Source: Galeruca laticollis (taxonomy: Eukaryota; Arthropoda; Insecta; Coleoptera; Chrysomelidae). Taken from it: a stretch of 64,000 nt of DNA. The stretch lies in assembly GCA_963921935.1 (NCBI GenBank), contig OY998175.1, positions 210,258,655 to 210,322,654 on the forward strand, given 5' to 3'. The notes under the pieces are model-generated. The model did not search any database. It saw nothing but the letters and a program-made list of their open reading frames with translations, and was not told the DNA's origin. A program made the position numbers and the translations under genes. Of this stretch, positions 44,766 to 56,736 are shown one piece after another (the first letter of the stretch is position 1; each line of letters starts with the position of its first letter).

Positions 44766-45840
44766 CGGTATCTGTATGTACGTTGATGGTTTCTCAGTAT
44801 CATATTCAGACATATATTTGTTATAATTCACGTAGACATCCCGCTCAAAATACTACTAAACTGTGTGTGTCATTAACTTTTATATCTACATATTTCTACA
44901 GTCTTAATAATTACAAACACCCCATGTATATATCAATTTTAATCATAACATGCCTCGTATATTTTACGTAGATATTCCCCGCAGAATAATAATAGGGATG
45001 CAAATATCTTTTGACACTCTGTATTGAAAAAAAATATTCGTATACTGTAATGAACCTAATTTATGTATCATACAGCGGACTATTTAATATAGAAACATTA
45101 ATAATCTTTCTGATCCAAGCTCAACGTCTTGTCGGCTTCTCAAATCAACCACTATACAGAATATTGTCATTGAAATCTTTTAATGCGTTCCCTACCCGAA
45201 CAAGTGTTGGCGAGAGAGATTACCTGTTCTTAGGTATAGATATTAGTTCAAAGAATATTCTATGCTTAATAAAAAAACACTTCCACTCGTATGTCGTGAA
45301 TTCAAGGTTCTCTATTATTGTCAATATTCCCTATATTTTTATAATTTGTAATAACAACACAAATAATATTTTTTTTCTTCAAAGGTGTATAGAAAAATTT
45401 CTATGAAAATACATCGAGGAAAGTCATCCCTATTCAATACAGCGAAACGTTAATAAGCTTTATGATATAACGTCGTGATGAAGGAGATTTTAAAAAATAA
45501 TTCTAGCGTTATAAAATTCGGATTCGTTTCAGTAAATTATTTGTTACATATTAATTTCTCTCTCATGTGTGTATGATAAAACTGTTTATATTATCACTGA
45601 TTATACAATTATATACAATGAACGATTACGAAGGATTCTGATTCAACTGCATTTCACATGTTCTAATAACTAAAACGATATTAGTACAAGGGAGTATTGA
45701 AGAAATTTACATTGAAGCAATCGTGAAATCCGATAATATATGAGACACCTCGGTGTACAGCTTTTAGTGCGTCATTTCAAAATAATACGCATATAATTCA
45801 TTTCAAAACATAATTTGTATGAATACACCATAGCAAACAT
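44766..45840. other. Right-arm stretch without a supported gene
   Basis: A 131-codon ORF (45011-45406) exists but has no recognisable domain, and its left-arm mirror is broken. I treat it as unproven. Confidence 0.45.
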
Positions 45841-45894
45841 GTAGCGGTCTAGGCTGGGAACGATGAGGTCGTGGGTTCGAAATTCACTCGGGGT
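45841..45894 (+). repeat. tRNA-like module, right arm copy 2
   Basis: GTAGCGGTCTAGGCTGG (D-arm/box A-like), then CGTGGGTTCGAAATTCAC (T-arm/box B-like), then TCGGGGT. Confidence 0.52.
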
Positions 45895-46066
45895 AAATTT
45901 TTTTTTTCGATTTTAATACATTTTTTTTTAAATGTGGAACATATTCATGCATTAAAATCGGCGCATTGAAGAAAATTACATCGCATCGTGAAATCACGCC
46001 TCGTGAGATTTCAAAACACTTATACTGATCACTTTCAAAACTACAATATATTGGAACCCTCATGGC

Positions 46067-46127
46067 AGACATGTAGCGGTGTAGGCTGGGAACGATGAGG
46101 TCGTGGGCTCGAATCTCACTCGGGGCA
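46067..46127 (+). repeat. tRNA-like module, right arm copy 1
   Basis: This is the best-formed copy: TGTAGCGGTGTAGGCTGG, then GTGGG-CTCGAAT-CTCAC (5-bp stem, 7-base loop), then TCGGGGC. About 70 bases span the whole module, the length of a tRNA. The 5' acceptor strand does not pair. Confidence 0.58.
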
Positions 46128-46591
46128 AAAATTTTTTTCGGTTACGTCATGCACAAACTTACCGGATAAAAAATGGACGACACACATCTAAAAAAGAAAT
46201 CTGCGAAATTGAAGCGCGCCATCTAGCGAAATCTACTGGATAAAAAAAATGGCCGACTAAAAAATGGCCGACTGTATAAAAAATGGACGACACCGCCGAC
46301 AGCGCCAACGCAGCGCCACCTCAGCGCCACCGTCGCCTAGCGGACCTTTTTCGAAGTAGTGAGTTGAAACCCGCTTAGGTACACTACTGCGACCATTATA
46401 CACATTATCAACTGACTGGGTAGGGATGATGTCATCAGCATACATGGCACAAGGCACAAGATGGCTGACGGCCGCCTCTGGTTGGTGCATGCGCAGACAG
46501 AATTGAGCCAAAAATTACCACGATGGACCTTGGCGATTTCCCATGTTATTTTACATAAGGAATGGCCTAGAACCCGCCTAGCCCCTTTACT

Positions 46592-46597
46592 AATAAT
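46592..46597 (+). repeat. Target-site duplication, right (AATAAT)
   Basis: It matches 30614-30619 exactly and abuts the right terminus TTTACT. Confidence 0.85.
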
Positions 46598-46899
46598 TGT
46601 TCAAATTTGGAGTCATTTTGGATGCCTATATTTTTTGGAAATCTCTTCACTTTTTATTTGGACCAAAAATCCGTCACCGCCCTTTTGAACGGTGGTAGCA
46701 TCTATTGCTCAATTTGGTGTGTAAATAATACTCGTATTATTATTTCACGTACAAATAATTGCCGAAAGTTTTAAAATGACACGTGGCGATCAATTTATAG
46801 TTTTCAAGTCCAGTGTATGTTCATATATTTACGACTTTATTATAACCGTAGGCACTACAAAATGTGCCAATTAATTGTTGTTATGATTCTTAGAATCGG

Positions 46900-49800
46900 A
46901 AATTTAGTTGTGGAATTAATTTATGAAAAGGGTAACGTCTCGTCCTTTGCCTAGGAATAGTGATATACTATTTTTGAATATTTTGTGAATATTAGAATTT
47001 CAAATATAAATGGCCCCTAGTTAAAAATATTGATGTAAATCATCTTATATTCATATACATTACAACAGCTTCAAAAGAATCTTCAACCTCTTGATATGTA
47101 TCATTTCCTCTGTTAGATGCGTTGTACGTTACACAACTGACGTCACTTGGTAAAATGCTATAGTTATTTTAAAACATTATTTAAAAGCTGATATTTATCG
47201 AGATATTCTGAAACACTGTTTGATTATCTACAAATGGTTTATAAAAGATGTCCCGGAAGTGTGGTCTTTATAAAATTAGTGATATACTATTTTAGGATAT
47301 TTTGTGAATATTAGATTTTCAAGAATAAATAGTCCTTAGTTAAAAATAGTGATGCATTTGGAATTGATCATCTTATATTCATATACATTATAACAATATC
47401 AACAGAATCTTCAACCCATTGATACGTATCATTTCGAAGATGTCCTGGAAGTCTCTTCTTCATAAAAATAGTGATATCCTATTTTTGGTTTTTTGTATTT
47501 AGCAAATTTTGAAAAATAACTTCTCACTGTAAAAATTGTGATATTTTCGTAAGAAATAATCTTATTTGCATATACATTATAACAACTTCAAAAGAATCTT
47601 CAACCCATTGATACGTATCATTTGAAAGATGTCCTGGAAGTCTGTACTTTATAGAAATAGTGATATACTATTTTTGGTTTTTTGTGAATATGTAAAAATA
47701 GTGAAGTTTCGAAAAGAACTCATCTTATTCTCATATACATTATAACAGCTTCTAAGCAAAGCCAATGTAATTATATCATGTTTGGAAATAACTATTTCAT
47801 TATACCAAGTAACGTCAGTTGTGTAACAGACAACGCATCTAATTGGTGGAATGATACGTAACAATGAGTTGAAGACTCTTTTGATGTTATAATGTATTAA
47901 ATTGATGATTACTTATTTCAAAAACTGCACTATATTTACCTAGTAACAATTTATTTTTGAAAATTTGCTATTTGGATGGTATCCAAAAATAGTATATCAC
48001 TATTTTTTATAAAGTACAGACTTCCGGCACATCTTTTATGAATCATTTGTAGATAATGAAACTGTGTTTCAGAATAAGTTGATGAATGTTAGCTTTTAAA
48101 TAATTTTTGAGAAAATCTATTGCATTTTACCAAGTGACGTCAGTTGTGTAAAGTACAACGCATCTAACTGGTGAAAGGATATGTACCAAGAGGTTGAAGA
48201 TTCATTTGAAGCTGTAATAATGTGTAGGAATATGAGATGATTTATTCCAAATACATCACAATTTTCAACTAGTGACAAATTATTATTTAAATTTTGATTT
48301 ACACATAATATCCATAAATAGTATATCACTATTTCTATAAAGTACAGACTTCCGGGACATCTTTAAAATGATACGTATCAATGGGTTGAAGATTCTTTTG
48401 ATACTGTTATAATGTATATGAATATAAGATGATTAATTCCAAATGCATCACTATTTTTAACTAAGGACTATTTATTCTTGAAAATCTAATATTCACAAAG
48501 TATCACTAATTTTATGAAGACCAGATTTCCGGGACATCTTTTATAAATCATTTGTAGATAACCAAACAGTGTTTCAGAATATGTTGGTAAGTATCAGCTT
48601 CTAAATAATGTTTGAAAATAACTATTGCATTTCACCAAGTGACGTCAGTTGTGTAACGTACAACGCATATAACTGGTCAAATGATACGTAACAAGAGGGT
48701 GAAGATTCTTTTGGAGCTGTTATGTTGTATATGAATAGAAGATGATTTATTCCAAATACAACACAATTTCTAAGTAGCGAGAATTTATTATATAAATTTC
48801 AATTTCCACATAATATCCATAAATAGTATATCACTATTTCTATAAAGTACAGACTTCCAGGACATCTTTCAAATGATACGTATCAATGGGTTGAAGATTC
48901 TTTTGAAGTTGTTATAATGTATATGCAAATAAGATTATTTCTTACGAAAATATCACAATTTTTACAGTGAGAAGTTATTTTTCAAAATTTGCTAAATACA
49001 AAAAACCAAAAATAGGATATCACTATTTTTATGAAGTAGAGACTTCCAGGACATCTTCGAAATGATACGTATCAATGGGTTGAAGATTCTGTTGATATTG
49101 TTATAATGTATATGAATATAAGATGATCAATTCCAAATGCATCACTATTTTTAACTAAGGACTATTTATTCTTGAATATCTAATATTCACAAAATATCCT
49201 AAAATAGTATATCACTAATTTTATAAAGACCACACTTCCGGGACATCTTTTATAAACCATTTGTAGATAATCAAACAGTGTTTCAGAATATCTCGATAAA
49301 TATCAGCTTTTAAATAATGTTTTAAAATAACTATAGCACTTTACCAAGTGACGTCAGTTGTGTAACGTACAACGCATCTAACAGAGGAAATGATACATAT
49401 CAAGAGGTTGAAGATTCTTTTGAAGCTGTTATAATGTATATGAATGTAAGATGATTTATACCAAATACATCACAATTTTTAAATAGAGACAATTTATTAT
49501 ATGAATTTTAATTTCTACAGAATATCCATAAATAGTATATCACTATTTCTATAAAGTACAGACTTCCAGGACATCTTTGAAATAATACGTATCAATGGGT
49601 TGAATATTCTTTTGATACTGTTATAATGTTTATGAAAATAAAGTGATTTCTTCTGAAAATTTTACTATTTACAACTAGTGACCAATTATTTTTGAAATTT
49701 CAATATTCACAAAATAACCAAAAATGGTATATAACAATTTTCATGAAGTACAGACTTCCAGGACATATTTGAAATGATACGTATCAATGGGTTGAAGATT

Positions 49801-52244
49801 CTTTTGATACTGTTATAATGTATATGAATATGAGATGATTTATTCCAAATACATCACAATTTTTAAATAGTGTCTATTTATTTTCGAAATTTCAATATTC
49901 ATAAAATATCCAAAAATAGCATATAACTATTTTAATAAAGTACATACTTCCAGGACATCTTTTTAACTAAGAACTATTTATTCTTGAAAATCTAATATTC
50001 ACAAAATATCCTAAAATAGTATATCACTAATTTTATAAAGACCACACTTCCGGGACATCTGTTATAAATCATTTGTAGATAATCAAACAGTGTTTCAGAA
50101 TATATTGATAACTATCAGCTTTCAAATAATGTTTTAAAATAACTATAGCATTTTACCAAGTGACGTCAGTTGTGTAACGTACAACGCATCTAACAGGTGA
50201 AATGATTCATAAGATGATTTATTCCAAATACATCACAATTTTTAACTAGGGACAATTTATTATATGAATTTTAATTTCTACAGAATATCTATAAATAGTA
50301 TATTACTATTTCTATAAAGTACAGACTTCCGGGACATTATCAATGGGTTGAAGATTCTTTTGAAGTTGTTATAATGTATATGAAAATAAGGTGATTTCTT
50401 TTGAAAATTTGACTATTTGCAACTATAAAGTACAGACTTCTAGGACATCTTTGAAATAATACATATCAATGGGTTGGAGATTCTTTTGATACTGTTATAA
50501 TGTTTATGAAAATAAAGTGATTTCTTCTGAAAATTTTACTATTTACAACTAGTGACCAATTATTTTTGAAATTTCAATATTCACAAAATAATCAAAAATG
50601 GTATATAACAATTTTTATGAAGTACAAACTTCCAGGACATCTTTGAAATGATACGTATCAATGGGCTGAAGATTCTTTTGATACTGTTATAATGTATATG
50701 AATATAAGATGATTTATTCCAAATACATCACTATTTTTAACTAAGGATTATTCATTCTTGAAAATCTAATATTCACAAAATATCCTAAAATAGTATATCA
50801 CTATTTTTATAAAGACCAGACTTCCGGGACATCTTTTATAAATAATTTGTAGATAACCAAACAGTGTTTCAGAATATGTTGGTAAGTATTAGCTTTTAAA
50901 TAATGTTTGAAAATAACTATTGCATTTTACCAAGTGACGTCAGTTGTGTAACGTACAACGCATCTAACTGGTCAAATGATACGTAACAAGAGGGTGAAGA
51001 TTCTTTTGGGGCTGTTATGTTGTATATGAATATAAGATGATTTATTCCAAATACAATACAATTTCTAAGTAGCGAGAATTTATTATATAAATTCTAATTT
51101 CCACATAATATCCATAAATAGTATATCACTATTTTGACCGTGAGTTTAATTTAAAAACACTAATATCACTATATTTATAAAGTACAGACTTCCAGGACAA
51201 CTTTGAAATGATACGTATCAATGGGTTGAAGATTCTTTTGAAGTTGTTATAATGTATATGAGAATAAGATGATTTCTTACGAAAACTTCTCAATTTTTAC
51301 AGTGAGAAGTTATTTTTTATAAAATTTGATAAATACAAAAAACCAAAAATAGGATATCACTATTTTTATAAAGTACAGACTTCCAGGACATCTTCGAAAT
51401 GATACGTATCAAGAGGTTGATGATTCTTTTGATACTGTTATAATGGATATGAATATAAGATGATTCATTCCAAATGCATCACTATTTTTAACTAAGGTTT
51501 ATTTATTTTTGAAAATCTAATATTCATAAAATATCCATAAATAGTATATCACTAATTTGGTGAAGACCAGACTTCCGGGACATCTTTTATAAATCATTTG
51601 TTGATAATCAAACAGTGTTTCAGAATATGTTGATAAGTATCAGCTTCTAAATAATGTTTTAAATTAACTATAGCATTTGACCAAGTTGTGTAACGTACTA
51701 CGCATCTAACAGGTGAAATGATACATATCAAGAGGTTGAAGATTCTTTTGAAGCTGTTATAATATATATGAATGTAAGATGATTTATTCCAAATACATCA
51801 CAAGTTTTAAATAGCGACAATTTATTATATAAATTTTAATTTCCACAAAATATCCATAAATATTATATCACGATTTCTATAAAGTACAGAATTCCGGGAC
51901 ATCTTTGAAATGATACGTATCAATGGGCTTGAAGATTCTTCTGAAGTTTTTATAATGTATATGAAAATAACCTGATTCTTTTCGAAAATTTTACTATTTA
52001 CAACTAGTGACCAATTATTTTTGAAATTTCAATATTCACAAAATAACCAAAAATAGTATATAACTATTTTTATAAAATACAGACTTCCAGGACATCTTCG
52101 AAATGATACGTATCAACGGGTTGAAGATTCGTTGAAGTTGTTATAATGTATATGATTATAAGATGATGTATTCCAAATACATCACTATTTTTAACTAGCG
52201 AAATTCTAATATTCACAAAATATCCAAAAATAGTATATCACTAT
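46900..52244. repeat. Complex satellite-like array with TGACGTCA sites
   Basis: Units of roughly 180-370 bp share AGTATATCACTATTTTTATA, AAGTACAGACTTCCGGGACA, GATACGTATCAATGGGTTGA and TGTTATAATGTATATGAA. Longer units also contain an ACCAAGTGACGTCAGTTGTG block. Exact TGACGTCA occurs at 47138, 48135, 48640, 49349, 50161 and 50935. Units read on the minus strand before about 47,870 and on the plus strand after it. There are no ORFs above 71 codons. Confidence 0.88.
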
Positions 52245-53255
52245 TACTTTTCCGCCAACCTATCTAATATGCGAGAAAAGTATTGGTTTACCCACAAAAA
52301 AGTTGGAAATTTGAAATTTTTTTTTGAGTTATTTTTACGTTATCCATCAACAACAACACGAAAAAACGGTTTTTAGAAAAAAAATCCTGTGTGTATGTCG
52401 TCGTCGTCGTCGTTGTCGTCGGCCACTTTTCCTTGCAAGTCTTCTTAGCACGATACAGCCTCCGGAGTGCAACAAGTCACCAATTTTATGATGGAATATT
52501 GTTAAGGACATTTCACAGATGAACCCTATTGATTTTCAGCTCACCAGAGCCAGTACAACGGGTGCTATGGTACTTGAAGTACGACATTTTGTCGTTTTTC
52601 GAGAAATTTCAGTTTGTTAGCAAGATACAGCCTCCGGAGTTCAACAAGTCACCAATTTTATGATTGAATATTATTCAGGGCATCTCACTAATGAACCCTA
52701 TTGATTTTCAGCTCACCAGAGCCAATACAACCGGTGCTACAGTACTTTAAGTACGATATTTTTGTCATTTTTGGAAAAGTTTCAGTTTGTTAGCACGATA
52801 CAGCCTCCGGAGTATACACAAGTGATGAATTTTATGATTGGATATTATTCAGAGCATCTTAAAGATGAACCCTATCGATATTGAGCTCACTAAAGCCAGT
52901 ACAACGAGTGCTATGGTACTTGAAGTACCAAATTTTTGTCATTTTTGGAGAATTTTTAGTTTGTTAGCACGATACAGCCTCCAGAGAGTATACGATTGAT
53001 CAACTTTATGAATAAGTATTGTTCAAGGTGTCTCACAGATGTACCCTATTGATTTTCAGTTGACTAGAGCGATTACAGCGGGTCCTATAAAACTAGATAT
53101 AATAAATTTTTGGTTATTTTTGGAGAAATTTCGGTTTGCTAGCACGATACATCCCCCGAAGTGTATACAAGTAACAATTTTATGATAGAATATTGTTCAG
53201 GGCCTCAGATGCGGAAAAGTTAGTTTTAATCTTCAAAACCGTTTATTTTTATATA
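52245..53255 (+). repeat. Dispersed repeat, copy 2, inserted in the array
   Basis: It shares the start (TACTTTTCCGCCAACC), the GTCGTCGTCGTCGTTGTCGT tract, about five ~170-bp GCACGATACAGCC subunits and the AAACCGTTTA end with 19261-20605. It breaks an array unit between TATCACTAT and TATAGTACAGAC, so its ends can be read against the uninterrupted units. Confidence 0.85.
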
Positions 53256-53299
53256 GTACAGACTCCCGAGACCACTTTGATAACCATTTTTAGTGAACT

Positions 53300-54400
53300 T
53301 ACTGTTTATGTTATTTTAGCTCGTAATCGCTTTACTTGTGACCAGAATAACTGCTAAAAACTTACTAAATAGTAAATGCCTCTTTTTGTAAAAAAAAGAC
53401 CAAACATTTACACGAATTTTTTGCTTGCGTCAGAAGAGGGATGTCTTGGATATAATGGAACAATATATGTACATGTCTCGGAACTAAAATTTATCAATAT
53501 AGGTAATTACTACCATTGCGAAAACATTGGATTTTTTCTATGAAAATACTTAACCGGCTGACAATATCGAACACAAAGTGGGACACGAAAGAGCTTTGAT
53601 TTAAATGTTATATGAAGGTATAATATTTCAGATCTGAGATTGATACAGATACATTCATATAGTTCGGATTTTAGTTAAAATGTCTAAATTACTGACTCTC
53701 TTTAGGGATTCTAAAATATATATTTGAGGTAAAACAAAACGATTTTGAGCTTAAAACTAGCAAAAGCTCTAAAAGTATGTCCAAAAACTCAAATAATCGA
53801 CTGTTATAGGAAAAACAATGCATTAAAAAGCTTGATATAGTTTATCTAACGTCTAGTGTTAAAACATATAAAAACTAAAGCAAAAAAGTTTGGAAAGTGC
53901 GTAACGAAAGCGTAATATGAAAGCGTTGTTTAATTCTAAAATTTCTATGTCTTTGTGAATAATTCGGAAATACTTTAAAAAACTCTAAAACTAATAATTT
54001 TAACATGTATTCTTGAATTCTTTAGAATTCAGTTTGTGAGTCACATAGAAATAAACTTAGTACTTCTAATTCTTATGTTTAAGAACTTCCTCCAAATAGT
54101 GGCAACTTCTGCCTGAACAGCGACTATAGATGCGTGTCTCGCTTGGACTCATACAAGTTATTTATACATATTTTTTTCAAACCACGGAGTCGAATATATT
54201 ATCTGTTGCAAGAACGTCGGTTACAGTAGCGAATTTTACATATGTTTCAGAAAAATAACTATCCAATATGAAAAGTTATTTTAGTAATAACTATACAACT
54301 TATTTGTAAGAGGATTAAACAAATAATGAATATTTTGTATAAAACAATCTAATACGTAAACACTTGCATGTTAATAATTCTCAGAATGGTGTCGGGTTTC
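53300..54400. other. AT-rich stretch without a supported gene
   Basis: No repeat unit, ORF or inverted arm is recognised. Confidence 0.5.
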
Positions 54401-54419
54401 TACCTTCATATATGGTTTC

Positions 54420-55190
54420 TTGATAAGCGGGGTATATAAATTCTCCTTTCTTAAGTATCGAAAAGTATGGATTGACTTCTCGATTGATTTTTCTCTAAAT
54501 TTCCTTCTTTTTTTCGTCAGTCTTCTATTTCCTTTCTTCTGCACCTTAAGATTTTGGATCTGAATTTGATTACAGCATAGATGATTATGATAATGAATAT
54601 AGTTCCAAAAGTACTTCCAATTATTGGCGTATGGTTCTGGGTGTTCACGATTTCCTAGAACGGGCTTTAATTTTCTTGATATTTCATTGATTTCGAAAAG
54701 CTCGCCTATGTCTAATTTACAAATATTAGATTTCTAATAGTATTTAGATGTTATAAATTTGCTTGTTTCTATTTTTGGAAGAATGAATGGTTTGCCGTAG
54801 TAAATTTCAGTGTCTTTTATATATCTTAGATTATTAATCCATATTTCACAATTTTGAGGAATTTTGAACATCGTCGCTTCTTTTACTTCGAGATGTCGAT
54901 CTGTTTGGCATTTTAAAATAACTTTGCATTGGCATTAATAGGATTTCGTTAGCTGTGATTTGTTGAATATTCGTTTCTTTAATATTGATATCCATGATAT
55001 GGCAATCATCCAAACCATTTCCTTCTAGTAAACTTAGTACAATTGTCTTTACGCACTAAATGATGTTGGCAGTTAATAGGTTCCCTCCAACGATGGGCAT
55101 TATTCTTATTCTGATTGGTTTTCGTTTACGTTCGTGCCAAATAAGGAAAATCAGGAATATACATTTTATTATTTTAGATCATGGGTGAGA
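54420..55190 (-). pseudogene. Env-like (errantivirus-type) glycoprotein relic, C-terminal part
   Basis: On the minus strand one frame reads a Cys-containing stretch with VKEATMFKIPQNCEIWINNL, DTEIYYGKPFILPKIE and a stop, then LDIGELFEINEISRKLKPVL and an aromatic segment WKYFWNYIHYHNH. The spacing recalls the C-terminal ectodomain and membrane-proximal region of the Env-like proteins of insect Gypsy-group retroviruses. Preceding text in a different frame (GLDDCHIMDINIKETNIQQI) could belong. Frame changes and stops make it inactive. It is not part of the Gypsy element at 55949 (opposite strand, outside its LTR). A low-confidence call from general resemblance. Confidence 0.3.
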
Positions 55191-55379
55191 AAATTCAAAG
55201 AATTTGGAATTAAGTATTGGAATGTGAATGGCGGAAACTAATTCGGAACCTATATAATTGACACTTGAATTCCGAAAAATTGATAGTATGTGAGAATATC
55301 GAATTTTGTAATTTGATCTTTTGCGTAAAATTTGCTTAAATGTTGAATCATGTCTAGAATCCCGGAACTAGAAATAATA

Positions 55380-55948
55380 GAACTATTTTCAACCTCTTGA
55401 TACGTATCATTACAAAGATGTCCTGGAAGTCTGTACTTTATAAAAATAATTATATATTATTTTTGGATGTTTGATGAATATTGAAATTTCAAAAATTGAT
55501 AGTGACTATTTAAAAATTGTGCTGTATTTGGAATAAATCATCCCATGTTCATCTTCAAAAGGATCTTCAATCTCTTGATACGTAACATGTCACCAGTTAG
55601 ATGCGTTGTACGTTACACAACTGACGTCACTTGGTGAAATGCAATAGTTATTCTCAAACACTATTTAAAAGCTGATATGTATCAAGATACTCTGAAACAC
55701 TGATTGATTATGTACAAATGATTTATAAATGATGTTCCGGAAATGTGAACTTTATAAAAATAGTGATATAATATTTTTGTTTTTTTATTAACATTAAATT
55801 TTGGAAAATATCTTGTCTCTATTTAAAAATAGTGAAGTTTTCGAAAGAAATCATCTTATTTTCATATACATTATAACAACTTCAAAAAAATCTTCAACCC
55901 ATTAATACGTATCATTTCAAAGATGTCCCGGAAGTCTGTACTTTATAG
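55380..55948 (-). repeat. Satellite-like array, inverted continuation
   Basis: It has the same units as 46900-52244 on the minus strand, with one TGACGTCA at 55622. It is cut at ACTTTATAG by the Gypsy LTR. Confidence 0.85.
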
Positions 55949-56734
55949 TGTAACGACACAGTCGTTCTGAACATAAAATAACCCCAATAAATAATCAGAA
56001 AACAGAACTCTACGCGAAGCAAACTAGACGGAGTTAAACACCCAGCACCGAGAGGGCAGCACCTTCGCCTTTCTGCTAATAACTTGACCGATACTACCAA
56101 AGCATACGTTCTGCGATATACCAGGCAAGCTCTACCTTACGTAGAATAACGATAGGAAGCTTCAACTGGAAACAACCGAAGTGTTGCACTATATTCCGGA
56201 GCGTGTTGAGCTCGGAATTGTGAACACATAAATATCCCGCTTCACGTTGACCCCTCGATGTGCGTTGAACTCGAGGCTAGACGCTGAGCGAATCTGCATA
56301 TCGGACGAAGTCCTAAAGCGTGTTGAGCTTAGGACGGACGCCAACTACCCTAGGTCAAGCCCTGCAGCGTGTTGAGCGCGGGATCGAGGCCTTTCCCGAT
56401 TAGCCGAAATTCCGGAGCGCGTTGAGCCCGGGACGAAAGCAAACTCCCGACCTCCGAGATCACGTTGTGCGTTGAACGCGGGATCTCGACCCTGACACAC
56501 ACACCCCTTCTGGTTATAGGAACCTGACGTCCCCGTGAGGAAGTTGGACGGCCGAGAAATATATTCCGACGACCACCCTAGAGGGATTGCCAGCCTCCAG
56601 GACCAATAAACCTTGTGTATATATCTTTATTGTACAGAATTTTAGGTTTTAATTGTAGATAATTATTATAGGTTGAATAAAGAAATATATCTAACAACCC
56701 CTTTTATGCTCTACCAAAATGACCTACCCTCACA
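55949..56734 (+). repeat. 5' LTR of the Gypsy element, 786 bp
   Basis: It starts TGTAACGACACAGTCG and ends CCTACCCTCACA, just before the primer site. AATAAA signals occur at 56605 and 56676. A block of six hairpins occupies 56193-56487. The first 624 bases align without gaps to 63377-64000. Confidence 0.92.
56193..56487 (+). promoter_or_regulatory. Six hairpins with a conserved GYGTTGA loop in the LTR
   Basis: Stem-loops lie at 56193-56218, 56253-56276, 56311-56334, 56360-56382, 56411-56432 and 56456-56487. Each has a loop containing GTGTTGA or GCGTTGA, closed by a different stem (for example CCTCGA/TCGAGG, TCCTAA/TTAGGA, GAGATC/GATCTC). Stems change on both sides while the loop stays constant, which suggests selection for RNA or DNA structure. 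Confidence 0.72.
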
Positions 56735-56736
56735 AA

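Larger units (their letters stand above)
30620..46591. mobile_element. Giant palindromic Polinton/Maverick derivative
   Basis: The left arm 30620-38387 and right arm 38797-46591 are near-identical reverse complements (about 7.77 and 7.80 kb) around a ~409-bp spacer. The ends are AGTAAAGGGGCTAGG and CCTAGCCCCTTTACT, with an exact 6-bp duplication (AATAAT). These are the termini and duplication size known for Polintons. Polinton identity is supported by fragments of protein-primed DNA polymerase B, an A32-like packaging ATPase and a chromodomain integrase in each arm. An ordinary Polinton is 15-20 kb with terminal inverted repeats of a few hundred bases to about 1 kb and unique coding DNA between. 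Here essentially the whole element is inverted repeat. I see no capsid or protease gene. Confidence 0.87.
38797..46591. repeat. Right arm of the Polinton palindrome
   Basis: It mirrors 30620-38387. It keeps about 108 bp (41733-41840) lost from the left arm and lacks some other short stretches, so the total lengths stay within 30 bp of each other. Confidence 0.88.

Noticed and set aside
46067..46127. Complete tRNA gene
   Set aside because: The T-arm and box A/B-like motifs are good, but the 5' acceptor strand does not pair with TCGGGGC and no standard anticodon arm is clear.
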